DNA of 64,000 nt, from assembly GCA_963818225.1 (NCBI GenBank), contig CAWFRO010000008.1, positions 1 to 64,000 of the forward strand, written 5' to 3'. Within the stretch, counting starts at the first letter, position 1. Each line of letters begins with the position of its first letter. Made by a program: the position numbers and the translations under genes. The DNA comes from Palsa-504 sp963818225 (GTDB taxonomy: Bacteria; Actinomycetota; Actinomycetes; Streptosporangiales; Streptosporangiaceae). The notes under the pieces were generated by a model. The model saw only the letters and a program-made list of their open reading frames with translations. It was not told the origin of the DNA and did no database searches. Positions 1 to 7,453 of the stretch are shown here, piece by piece.

Positions 1-215
1 CTCATACTCAGCCAGGATCATCCGCAGGTGCCGTTCGCCGAAGATCAGCATCCGGTCGGTGACCTCGGTCCGGCGGGCGAGCACGAACCGTTCCTGGATA
101 GGCGTTCGCCCTCGGACTCCGCGGCGGGATCTTCACCACCTCGATACCGGCACCAGCCAGCACCGCATCGAACGTGCCGGTGAACTGCCCGGCCCGGTCC
201 CGGACCAGGAACCGG
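1..215 (-). pseudogene. Integrase-core transposase, C-terminal part (IS copy 1, interrupted)
   Basis: This stretch matches 3700-3915 of the intact transposase gene of IS copy 2, both on the minus strand, and encodes part of the DDE integrase core after the second catalytic Asp. The match stops at about 215, where the group II intron begins, and resumes at about 2758. The gene runs off the left edge of the window. It is therefore the downstream exon, in transcription order, of a transposase gene split by the intron. Small indels relative to copy 2 suggest it was already decaying. Confidence 0.75.
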
Positions 216-879
216 TTGCGACACGAGGTCGCACGTGGTGAGTGAGCTAGTCGAGGAGGTCTGGCTGATGCCGGGACGTAGCTACAGGTTTGTGTTCGAC
301 CTGTCCCCGCCGTGACGTGCGTGGCCGGTTCCTGACCGGCTGGGTGCGGAGCTCACGGAAAAGCCCAAGGGCCGCTGCTCCAGCCATGGCGGCCACAGGC
401 GAGGGGAAGGACCGGAATAGGGCGACTACCAGGAAACCCTTGCTGATGCCTCGTCACTTCTACATCCCGGGCTGGGGTGTGTGCCGGGGTGGCAGGGACC
501 AGCCGCTGAGAGGCGGCAGGCGGCGGCCGCGGACTCCCCGACGGCCGGTGAACACCGCTGTCCCCGGGGTAGAGAGGGCGCCCGGCCCGGTCTGGGTCTC
601 ATGCGTGCGGAACGTGTAAACCTCGCTAGGGTCCGTCCCAGGCGCGGGTAGGCGCAGGCGGTGCGGTAGGCCGACCGTAAGGGGGGCGGAAGTCCCTGGC
701 GGGACAGGGTGCCCAAGAAGCGAATGCCGGGCGGCCGAAAGGCAGCAGGAAAGCGGGGCCGCAGGGCCGGGAACTCCTCCCGGATGGTCCTCGTATAACT
801 GGCCGGATACCGGTCTTGATGCCGGGCCCGAAAGGGCGCTGACGTGGGCAGGTGAGCCTTTGAGGCGAAGCGAGCGTAA

Positions 880-2667
880 ATGCCGGAACTGACGGGCAAG
901 TTGGACACTTCGGTGAACGGACCTGAGGGCCTGCCCTCGTTTGATGGTGACGCCTGGGATCATGTGGACTGGCGTCGCCATGAGGAGCAGGTACGGCGGC
1001 TGCGCGGGCGGATCTTCAAGGCGGTGCAGGAGGGTGACTGGCCGCTGGCCAGGAACCTGCAGAAGCTGATGCTGCGGAGCTGGAGCAACACGCTGGTCAG
1101 CGTGCGGCAGGTGACGCAGCGCAACACGGGCCGCCGGACTGCGGGAATCGACGGGCTGGTCGCGCTGACCAGCCAGGCACGGGCCGAGATGGCGGTGCAG
1201 GTGCACGCCAGCATCGGCTCGCATCAGCCTTCCCCGGTCCGGCGGGTGTATATCCCGAAAGCCAGTGATAAGACAAAAATGCGGCCGCTCGGAATTCCGG
1301 TTATCTCGGACCGGTGCCATCAGGCACGGGTACGTAATGCGCTGGAGCCCGAGTGGGAGGCCCGGTTCGAGCCCCGGTCATATGGGTTCCGGCCGGGCCG
1401 CGGCTGCCACGACGCGATAGAATCGTTGTTCAACACCCTGCACGGGAAATCCAAGCGGGTGTGGATTCTTGACGCGGATCTGGCAGGCGCGTTCGACAAG
1501 ATCAGCCACGGGCACCTGCTGGAAATGCTCGGCGGTTTCCCCGCGAGGGAGATGATCGCCGGGTGGCTGAAGGCAGGGATTTTCGAGGCTGGGAAAGGGT
1601 TCGCGCCGACCGGGGAGGGAACTCCCCAGGGCGGCGTGATTTCACCCTTGCTGCTGAATATCGCATTGCACGGGCTGGAGGAGGCCGCAGGCGTCCGTAT
1701 ACCCCACCGGCACTCATGCCGGGAAGGTAAGGGCGGCTGCCCGGCGCTCACGAGATATGCCGATGACCTGGTCGTGTGCTGCCACTCCAGGCAGCAGGCC
1801 GAGCAGGTCAAGGCACGGCTGGCCGGGTGGCTGGAGCCGAGGGGGCTGGCGTTCAACGAAGCCAAAACCCGGATCGTCCCCCTTTCTGAGGGGTTCGATT
1901 TCCTCGGATTCAACCTCCGCCGCTACCCCAACGGCAAGCTGCTCATCAAACCGGGCGCCACGGCCATCAAGAGGTTCCGGAACAGGCTTGCGAAGGAGTT
2001 CCGCGCACTCCGCGGGGCCAACGTCGCAGCGGTACTGGCGAAGATCGTCCCGATCATGCGGGGCTGGGTCGCCTACTACCGGACGGTGGTGTCGACCAGG
2101 GTGTTCGCTGCCCTGACCGATTACCTGTGGAGGCTCACCTATAAGTGGGCGTGCTGGAGCCACCCGAACAAGCCGAAACACTGGATCGTCGGCCGGTACT
2201 TCCGGAAGTTCGAGAAGTTCAGGAACGACCGGTGGGTATTCGGCGACCGGGACACCGGCGCCTACCTGCCGAAACCGGCCTGGACCGAGATCGTGCGGCA
2301 CACCCTGGTCAAAGGCGGGGCATCACCCGATGACCCCGCCCTGGCCGGGTACTGGGCGCAACGTCGCCAGAAGGTGAAACCCCCGCTGGACTCCTACACC
2401 GTGCGCCTGCTGTCCAGGCAGGACGGGCGGTGCAGCCTATGCGGGGAGAACCTGCTGACCCGCGACCAGCCTCCGCAGTCCCCCGAGGGCTGGGAACGCT
2501 GGTTCCTTCAGGTCACCAGGCAGGCGATCAAGGCGGACTACCTGGTCCACCACGACACGCCCAGTGCCGCACGCAGCAAACGGACACACCTCGTACACGC
2601 CACCTGCCACCGGAGCAAAAACCAGCCCCGGACGGCGAGAAACACCGTGATGCAGCAGACGACCTGA
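880..2667 (+). CDS. ltrA: Group II intron reverse transcriptase/maturase with HNH endonuclease domain
   Basis: A 595-aa multidomain intron-encoded protein. An RT domain covers roughly residues 100-360, with the fingers motif around SYGFRPGRGCHDA, the GTPQGGVISPLL motif and the catalytic RYADDLVV box. Maturase domain X follows (FLGFNLRRYPNGK, then a basic segment with RGWVAYYR). The C-terminus holds an HNH nuclease with a CxxC pair (CSLCGEN), an HH pair (YLVHHDT) and a late H/C pair (HATCHRSKN). It should bind the intron RNA, assist splicing and copy it into DNA during retrohoming. The reading frame is intact and all catalytic motifs are present, so the element may still be active. Confidence 0.95.
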   Translation: MPELTGKLDTSVNGPEGLPSFDGDAWDHVDWRRHEEQVRRLRGRIFKAVQEGDWPLARNLQKLMLRSWSNTLVSVRQVTQRNTGRRTAGIDGLVALTSQARAEMAVQVHASIGSHQPSPVRRVYIPKASDKTKMRPLGIPVISDRCHQARVRNALEPEWEARFEPRSYGFRPGRGCHDAIESLFNTLHGKSKRVWILDADLAGAFDKISHGHLLEMLGGFPAREMIAGWLKAGIFEAGKGFAPTGEGTPQGGVISPLLLNIALHGLEEAAGVRIPHRHSCREGKGGCPALTRYADDLVVCCHSRQQAEQVKARLAGWLEPRGLAFNEAKTRIVPLSEGFDFLGFNLRRYPNGKLLIKPGATAIKRFRNRLAKEFRALRGANVAAVLAKIVPIMRGWVAYYRTVVSTRVFAALTDYLWRLTYKWACWSHPNKPKHWIVGRYFRKFEKFRNDRWVFGDRDTGAYLPKPAWTEIVRHTLVKGGASPDDPALAGYWAQRRQKVKPPLDSYTVRLLSRQDGRCSLCGENLLTRDQPPQSPEGWERWFLQVTRQAIKADYLVHHDTPSAARSKRTHLVHATCHRSKNQPRTARNTVMQQTT

Positions 2668-2687
2668 ACCGCCCTAGCGGCTTGCTT

Positions 2688-2757
2688 GGGCCGCGTGCGC
2701 GGGAACGTGCATGCGCGGTCCTGAGGGGGCCCCGGTGCAGCAATGCACCGGGGCTAC
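2688..2757 (+). ncRNA. Group II intron domains V and VI
   Basis: Positions 2688-2721 form the 34-nt hairpin expected of domain V: the 5' side starts GGGCCGCGTGC, the tip contains GGGAAC, and the 3' side ends GCGCGGTCC. It is followed by a second hairpin with 10-bp arms CCCCGGTGCA/TGCACCGGGG (2730-2739 and 2744-2753) and the end CTAC, which fits domain VI and the 3' splice site. No bulged branch-point A is obvious near the 3' end, so the exact branch site is uncertain. Confidence 0.75.
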
Positions 2758-3471
2758 CCGGCCAGCCCGCAGCGCCCGATCCCCCAGATCCATCAGCAGG
2801 TTGCGGATCTGCTGCACAGTCCACGGCCCGTCCGGGTTCGCGGTGACCCCGAGGACGTGCACGTAGCGAGAGCCGATCTCCATGACGAACAGGCATTAAA
2901 GGCGCTGCAGGGTTATCGCGCAGTCCACGTGGAAGAGTCGGTGGCGAGCTTCGTGGCTGCCTGAGTGTGCAGGAACTTCCGCCAGGTCGTGACGGTGCGC
3001 CGTTGCGGTGCCGGAGGGATCTTCAGCGCCCTGAGGACCCGGCGGATGGTGGATGCGCTGACCCGATAGCCGAGTTTCAGCAGTTCGCCTTGGATCCGCC
3101 GGTATCCCCAGCCGTGATTCTCGGTGGCGAGCCGCTCGATCAGCGCGGCGATATCGGCGCTGATCGGCGGCCGTCCCGCCCGATGCGGGTAGGTCCACTT
3201 GCGGGCGACGAGGCGGCGGTGCCAGCGCAGGACGGTGCCGGGGGGTGACCAGCCGGTGCATCCGCAGCCTCGGGGGCAGGAGCCGGATCAGCGCGGCGAG
3301 GACCGCTCGGTCGGCCCAGTCGAGCCGGGGCCGCGGATGAGTCCGGCGCAGCACGGCGACCTCGTGCCGCAGCACGAGCAGCTCAGCGTCCTTGGAGGCC
3401 GATGAACGGCCGAGCAGGACCAGCCAGCCGCTGAGCCGGACGAAGATGAGATAGAGCAGGCGCAGGGACAC
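2758..3471 (-). pseudogene. Integrase-core transposase, N-terminal part (IS copy 1, frameshifted)
   Basis: The protein start (MSLRLLYLIFVR) and first 75 or so residues match the intact copy 2 transposase. A frameshift near the ...MHRLVTP segment then moves the reading frame, and another shift is needed near 2890 to regain the integrase core. Downstream the gene is cut by the group II intron at about 2758 and continues at 1-215. It is thus non-functional for three reasons: two frameshifts and an intron inserted antisense. Confidence 0.8.
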
Positions 3472-3527
3472 GGTCGATCATCATGCCGCACAGCTGACCC
3501 GGCCCATCGCTGCAGCTCACAGGCTAC

Positions 3528-3551
3528 GCAGACTTCCGGACCCCCACAGGG
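3528..3551 (-). repeat. Left terminal sequence of IS copy 1
   Basis: GCAGACTTCCGG followed by an ACCCC-ACAGGG tract recurs at 4679-4702 at the same distance upstream of each transposase start. This marks it as the 5' terminal sequence of this IS. Only three bases separate it from the stop codon of the copy 2 transposase, so copy 2 abuts copy 1 head to tail and copy 2's own distal terminus cannot be recognised. Confidence 0.6.
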
Positions 3552-3554
3552 ATT

Positions 3555-4622
3555 CTAGGCGGCTCGCTCGTACTCGTTGATGAGTCCGCCGAGGACGGGC
3601 CGGCGCTGGATCCGTTCCCGGGAAAGGTCGGCGACAGGGTGGTCGGGCCGGGGTGGCTGGAGCTGGCGGCTTCGATGAGGGCGCCGTCCGTTGTAATGGG
3701 CCTCATACTCAGCCAGGATCGTCTGCAGATGCCGCTGGCCGAAGATCAGCATCCGGTCGGTGGCCTCAGTCCGGGCGGTGAGCACGAACCGTTCCGCATA
3801 AGTGTTCGCCCTTGGGCTGCGCGGCGGGATCTTCACGGCCTCGATACCGGCGCCGGCCAGGACCGCGTCAAACGCCTCGGTAAACTGCCCGGCCCGGTCC
3901 CGGATCAGGAACCGGAAGTCCGCGGCGCGATCACCCAGATCCATCAGAAGGTTGCGGATCTGCTGCGTGGTCCACGGCCCGTCCGGGTTCGCGGTGACCC
4001 CGAGGACGTGCACGTAACGGGAGCCGACCTCAATCACGAACAGGCAGTACAGGCGCCGCAGGGTCACCGCGCAATCCACGTGGAAGAAGTCGGTGGCGAG
4101 CATCGTCGATGCCTGGGCGTGCAGGAACTTCCGCCAGGTGATGTCGGTGTGCCGTTGCGGTGCCGGGGGAATCTTCAGTGCTTTGAGAACCCGGCGGATG
4201 GTAGATGCGCTGACCCGGTGGCCGAGTTTCATCAGCTCGCCCTGGATCCGCTGGTATCCCCAGGCGTGGTTCTCGGTGGCGAGCCGCTCGATCAGCGCGG
4301 CGATCTCGGCGCTGACCGGAGGCCGTCCCGTCCGGTTCGGGTAGGTCCACTTGCGAGCGATCAGGCGGCGGTGCCACCGCAGGACGGTGCCGGGGGTGAT
4401 CAGCCGGTGCATTCGCAGTCGTGTTGGCAGGAGGCGGATGAGCGCGGCGAGGACGGCGCGGTCGGCCCAGTCGAGCCGGGGCCGCGGATTGGTGCGGCGC
4501 AGCACGGCGACCTCGTGCCGCAGCACGAGCAGTTCGGCGTCCTTGGAGGACGATGACCGCCCGAGCAGGATCAGCCAGCCGCAGACCCGGACGAAGATGA
4601 GGTAGAGCAAGCGCAGGGACAC
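3555..4622 (-). CDS. Integrase-core (rve, DDE) transposase
   Basis: A 355-aa transposase, intact. The N-terminal third carries a helix-turn-helix region and a conserved leader (LVLRHEVAVLRRTNPRPRLDW). The rve catalytic core shows D in ATDFFHVD, D in RDRAGQF and E in NTYAERF, followed by HYNGRRPHRS, typical of IS3-like and related integrase-type transposases that cut and join IS ends. It is a single ORF with no separate orfA. The closest relative in the window is the broken copy immediately to the left. Confidence 0.9.
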   Translation of the reverse strand: MSLRLLYLIFVRVCGWLILLGRSSSSKDAELLVLRHEVAVLRRTNPRPRLDWADRAVLAALIRLLPTRLRMHRLITPGTVLRWHRRLIARKWTYPNRTGRPPVSAEIAALIERLATENHAWGYQRIQGELMKLGHRVSASTIRRVLKALKIPPAPQRHTDITWRKFLHAQASTMLATDFFHVDCAVTLRRLYCLFVIEVGSRYVHVLGVTANPDGPWTTQQIRNLLMDLGDRAADFRFLIRDRAGQFTEAFDAVLAGAGIEAVKIPPRSPRANTYAERFVLTARTEATDRMLIFGQRHLQTILAEYEAHYNGRRPHRSRQLQPPRPDHPVADLSRERIQRRPVLGGLINEYERAA

Positions 4623-4678
4623 GGATGATCATGATGCCGTACGGCTGCCCTCAGCCGTCGAAGCAGGTCAAAGGGCAT

Positions 4679-4702
4679 GCAGACTTCCGGCACCCCACAG
4701 GG
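4679..4702 (-). repeat. Left terminal sequence of IS copy 2
   Basis: It matches 3528-3551 with one gap. On the minus strand it reads CCCTGTGGGG then TGCCGGAAGTCTGC, with a TG dinucleotide near the tip as in many IS ends. It lies 57 bp upstream of the transposase start. Confidence 0.6.
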
Positions 4703-4703
4703 G

Positions 4704-4912
4704 CAGCGGGCGGACCGGGGCCGGCCTGACGCGCGGGGTGCCAGCCAGGCGGCCCGGGGAAGGGATGACAGGGGCGATCGGCGGGGCGGTCACGGCTGCC
4801 TCCGCGGATAGAGTGCAGCACCAGCCGCCGGGTGGCGGGCAGCGGGCGTGTTCGAGTGGCCCGCCAGCGTGTTCAAGCGGTGTCCGTTTTGGGGACTTCT
4901 CACCGGTTTTGG
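4704..4912 (+). other. Intergenic, no gene seen
   Basis: No convincing coding region. At 4881-4899 a sequence resembling the tRNA-Leu 3' end (TGTCCG...GGGGACTT) occurs about 32 bp from the tRNA itself (4913-4929). It could be a degenerate attachment-type repeat or chance similarity. Confidence 0.4.
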
Positions 4913-4997
4913 TGTCCGAGGGGGGACTTGAACCCCCATGCCCTTTACGGGCACTAGCACCTCAAGCTAGCGCGTCTGCCTATTCCGCCACCCGGAC
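4913..4997 (-). tRNA. tRNA-Leu (anticodon GAG)
   Basis: An 85-nt class II tRNA on the minus strand. The acceptor stem GTCCGGG pairs with CTCGGAC (one G-T pair), the discriminator is A, the anticodon loop is CTTGAGG (anticodon GAG), there is a long variable arm, and the T loop contains GTTCAAG. CCA is not encoded. It decodes CUC/CUU leucine codons. Confidence 0.92.
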
Positions 4998-5130
4998 CTG
5001 CCGCGCACGTTACGCGTCGGCTGGCTTAGGTTAGCAAACCGGGAGCCGCCAAGCGAAGTGGCCAAGGGGGCCGATCTGGTCGCCGCGGGGTACGGCCGAA
5101 CGCCCCGGGCCGGGATGCGACGATAGACCG

Positions 5131-6441
5131 GTGACAGCGAACCAGGGGACCGCGCAGGACGAGGTCGCGGACATTTGCCGTGACCTGATCAGGATCGACA
5201 CGTCGAACCCGGGCGACCACTCCGGCCCCGGTGAGCGCCAGGCGGCCGAGTACGTCGCCGCCCTGCTCGCTGACGTCGACCTCGAGCCGAGAGTCCTGGA
5301 ATCGCACCCCAGGCGCGCCAGCGTGGTCGCCCGCGTGGCCGGCCAAGACCCGGCCAGGCCGGCCCTGCTCGTGCACGGCCACCTCGACGTCGTCCCGGCC
5401 AGCGCACCGGACTGGCGGTACGACCCGTTCGCCGCCGAGGTCGCCGACGGCTGCATCTGGGGCCGCGGCGCGATCGACATGAAGGACATGGACGCGATGA
5501 TCCTGGCCGTCGTCCGGCAGCGGCTGCGCGAGCAACGGCCGCCCGCCCGCGACGTGGTGCTCGCGTTCACCGCCGATGAGGAGGCGGGCGGCACCTGGGG
5601 CGCCCGCTGGCTGGTCGATAACCACCCGGGGCTGTTCGAGGGCGTCACCGAGGCGGTCGGCGAGGTCGGCGGCTTCAGCCTGACCCTCGGCCGCCAGCGC
5701 CTCTACCTCCTGCAGACCGCGGAGAAGGGCCTGGCCTGGATGCGGCTGACCGTGCGCGGCACGGCCGGGCACGGCTCGATGATCCAGCGGGACAACGCCG
5801 TCACCGAACTGGCCGAGGCGATCGGCAGGCTGGGCCGCCACGAGTGGCCGGTTCGCCTGCTCCCGTCGGTCCGGGCCTTCCTGGAAGGTGCCGCCGAGGC
5901 CCTCGGCGTCGAATTTATGCCGAACGATCCAGAGCTCTCGCTCGGCAAACTTGGCGCAATCTCCCGCATCATCGGCGCGACCCTGCGGAATACTGCGAAT
6001 CCGACGGTCCTGAGCGCCGGATATAAGGTCAACGTCGTCCCGCAGACCGCCACCGCGGAAGTGGACGGCCGGTTCCTGCCCGGTTATGAGCAGGAGTTCT
6101 ACGCCGAGCTGGACCGGGTGCTCGGTCCGGGCGTGACCCGCGAGCTGATCCACAGCGACATCGCCGTGGAAACCACCCCCGACGGCGCCCTGTATGAGGC
6201 GATGACCAGCGCGCTTATCGCCGAGGATCCGCAAGCGCGGGTGATTCCGTACTGCCTGTCCGCGGGTACCGATGCGAAGTCGTTCAGCCGGCTCGGGATG
6301 CGGTGCTTCGGTTTCACGCCGCTCCGGCTGCCGCCGGATCTGGACTTTCCCGGCATGTTCCACGGTGTCGACGAAAGGGTTCCCGTCGATGCCCTGCGCT
6401 TCGGAGCCCGCGTCCTGGACCGTTTCCTCGACTGCTGTTAG
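5131..6441 (+). CDS. M20/M25/M40 family metallopeptidase (ArgE/DapE-like)
   Basis: A 436-aa cytosolic zinc-dependent amidohydrolase/peptidase. The metal and catalytic motifs are in order: HGHLDVVP (residues 82-89; His and Asp), GRGAIDMKD (111-119; bridging Asp), ADEEAGG (148-154; general-base and metal Glu), and a C-terminal FHGVDERVP supplying the last His. The M20 dimerisation domain lies between, around GTAGHGSMI. No signal peptide. The GTG start at 5131 is chosen because similarity begins immediately after it. It stands alone, followed by about 250 bp without genes. The substrate is unknown; members act on acyl-amino acids, dipeptides and related amides. Confidence 0.92.
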   Translation: MTANQGTAQDEVADICRDLIRIDTSNPGDHSGPGERQAAEYVAALLADVDLEPRVLESHPRRASVVARVAGQDPARPALLVHGHLDVVPASAPDWRYDPFAAEVADGCIWGRGAIDMKDMDAMILAVVRQRLREQRPPARDVVLAFTADEEAGGTWGARWLVDNHPGLFEGVTEAVGEVGGFSLTLGRQRLYLLQTAEKGLAWMRLTVRGTAGHGSMIQRDNAVTELAEAIGRLGRHEWPVRLLPSVRAFLEGAAEALGVEFMPNDPELSLGKLGAISRIIGATLRNTANPTVLSAGYKVNVVPQTATAEVDGRFLPGYEQEFYAELDRVLGPGVTRELIHSDIAVETTPDGALYEAMTSALIAEDPQARVIPYCLSAGTDAKSFSRLGMRCFGFTPLRLPPDLDFPGMFHGVDERVPVDALRFGARVLDRFLDCC

Positions 6442-6628
6442 CGGGGGTCGGCCGCCCTCCAGCCGGCTGCGAAACGGCCGCCCGTTGCTCGCGACCGGGA
6501 CTCCGGCGTGCGGACGGCAGCGGTGCGGCGCACCGCTGCCGTCCGGATCGGGGCAGCTGCTACTTCTTCCCCTTCTTGCTCTTCTTGCTCTTTTTCGCCA
6601 CGCGTATCACCCGCTTCCCGGCTCGCCA
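6442..6628 (+). other. Intergenic; possible very short lysine-rich ORF on minus strand
   Basis: No ordinary gene. On the minus strand a run near 6560-6600 would encode a short tail of alternating Lys and Ser (AKKSKKSKKGKK then stop) after possible GTG starts at about 6600-6610. It is reported as a finding rather than annotated as a gene, because neither a ribosome-binding site nor a homologue can be shown. Confidence 0.3.
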
Positions 6629-6669
6629 GGTCAACGATTCGTTGACCAGAGCGTCAACATATCATTGAC
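6629..6669. promoter_or_regulatory. Two adjacent GTCAA...TTGAC palindromes (putative operators)
   Basis: Positions 6629-6647 form a perfect inverted repeat, GGTCAACGA T TCGTTGACC. Positions 6653-6669 form a second half-site pair, GTCAA(C)...(A)TTGAC, with the same spacing. They end 21 bp before the start of the small HTH gene, where they could block its promoter. This arrangement is typical of an autoregulated HTH repressor; the link to the neighbour is inference. Confidence 0.55.
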
Positions 6670-6690
6670 CGGTGCGGCCGTCGATACGCT

Positions 6691-7011
6691 GTGATGATGG
6701 CCTCCAAGAGCCCCGTCAGGCGAATCACCGCAGCGCTCGGCGCCCTCGGCGTCGCCGACGGGCCGATTAGCCGGCTCGAAGCGGCCCGGCGCCTGCGAGA
6801 AGCGGCCGAGGAACTGGAGGCCGCCCAGGTTGAGGCCGCCCGCAAGGCCGGTGCCACCTGGAATGAGATCGGCGCGTGCTACGGACTCACCAAGCAAGGC
6901 GCCCAGCAACGCTTCCGGGCGGCCCGCGACCAGGCCCAGGCTGTTTCTGCGGCGCCAGGAAAGAAGGGCGCCAGGAAAGAAGAAGGCCAGCCCGGTGGCC
7001 GGCCCGAGTGA
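6691..7011 (+). CDS. Small HTH-type protein
   Basis: A 106-aa protein of unknown family. An amphipathic, Glu/Arg/Ala-rich helix (ARRLREAAEELEAAQVEAA) precedes a helix-turn-helix-like segment, TWNEIGACYGLTKQGAQQRF (about residues 54-73), of the sort seen in sigma region 4-like and small actinobacterial DNA-binding proteins. The C-terminus is lysine-rich and flexible. GTG 6691, ATG 6694 and ATG 6697 are all possible starts; no strong ribosome-binding site decides. Two palindromes just upstream suggest autoregulation. Confidence 0.6.
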   Translation: MMMASKSPVRRITAALGALGVADGPISRLEAARRLREAAEELEAAQVEAARKAGATWNEIGACYGLTKQGAQQRFRAARDQAQAVSAAPGKKGARKEEGQPGGRPE

Positions 7012-7083
7012 GTGACGCCCGATTCGGGGAGCCGTACCGTCATGTCGGGGCCGGGCGGAGCTGCCCAGGACGCGAGGATCCGT

Positions 7084-7278
7084 TCAGAATGTGCGGACTG
7101 GGCGTATGATTCGCCTTCGGAGGGTAGCCTTCCTGCTGCCGTCGGCGCTGAGCCGGAGCCTGGCCAATTCCCAGTCCCCGTATTCGGCGTAGCCGGCCAG
7201 GATCCGCCGGGCGGTGTCGCGAGCGTCTCGAGACGTGCCGCGCGGCAGGTACACGACGAGGTAGGCATACTCGGCCAT
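7084..7278 (-). CDS. DUF5703 family protein
   Basis: A 64-aa protein beginning MAEYAYLVVYLPRGTSRD and ending RRRIIRPVRTF, which I recognise as the small conserved actinobacterial DUF5703 family: a short alpha/beta protein with a basic C-terminus and no known function. ATG 7278 is chosen because family similarity starts exactly there; the frame is open upstream but does not look coding. It is divergent from topA. Confidence 0.85.
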   Translation of the reverse strand: MAEYAYLVVYLPRGTSRDARDTARRILAGYAEYGDWELARLRLSADGSRKATLRRRIIRPVRTF

Positions 7279-7453
7279 CGGTCCTATTGTGCTTGAGTTC
7301 ACCGCAGATTCAACCTGTGGTGGAAGAATCTCCGCTTGGCCCGGTGGGTCCGAGGGAACACACCGAACCGGGCTGACGGTTACAGCTGCAGGGCGCAGTG
7401 TGATCGCGGGGTCCGGGAGACGGTCATGGCGCGGAGGCGAGGACGGGAATAGC

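Larger units (their letters stand above)
215..2757 (+). mobile_element. Group II intron inserted in an IS transposase (antisense)
   Basis: A complete-looking group II intron: about 660 nt of structured leader, an ORF for a reverse transcriptase/maturase, then a domain V-like hairpin and a domain VI-like hairpin ending in CTAC. Both sides continue with the same IS sequence: the left flank ends ...GGAACCGG and the right flank resumes in the same transposase, as shown by alignment to IS copy 2 (about 3911-3945). The 5' end reads GTTGCGAC, a variant of the usual GTGYG. The intron runs antisense to the transposase, so splicing would not restore that gene. Ends are placed to within a few bases. Confidence 0.8.
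3552..4703 (-). mobile_element. Insertion sequence, integrase-core (IS3-like) family, copy 2
   Basis: A single-gene element on the minus strand: the transposase plus about 57 nt of leader and the terminal sequence at 4679-4702. A second, older copy lies directly to its left in the same orientation. An inverted partner of the terminal sequence is not visible on the downstream side, perhaps lost when the two copies became joined. Family assignment rests on the rve/DDE core; the exact IS group was not determined. Confidence 0.7.

Noticed and set aside
4881..4929. Partial repeat of the tRNA-Leu 3' end, considered as an att site
   Set aside because: Only about 17 partly matching bases, no integrase or element adjacent; likely chance or small slippage.
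5026..6363. 445-codon antisense frame opposite the M20 peptidase
   Set aside because: No recognisable motif, and the peptidase on the plus strand is unambiguous.
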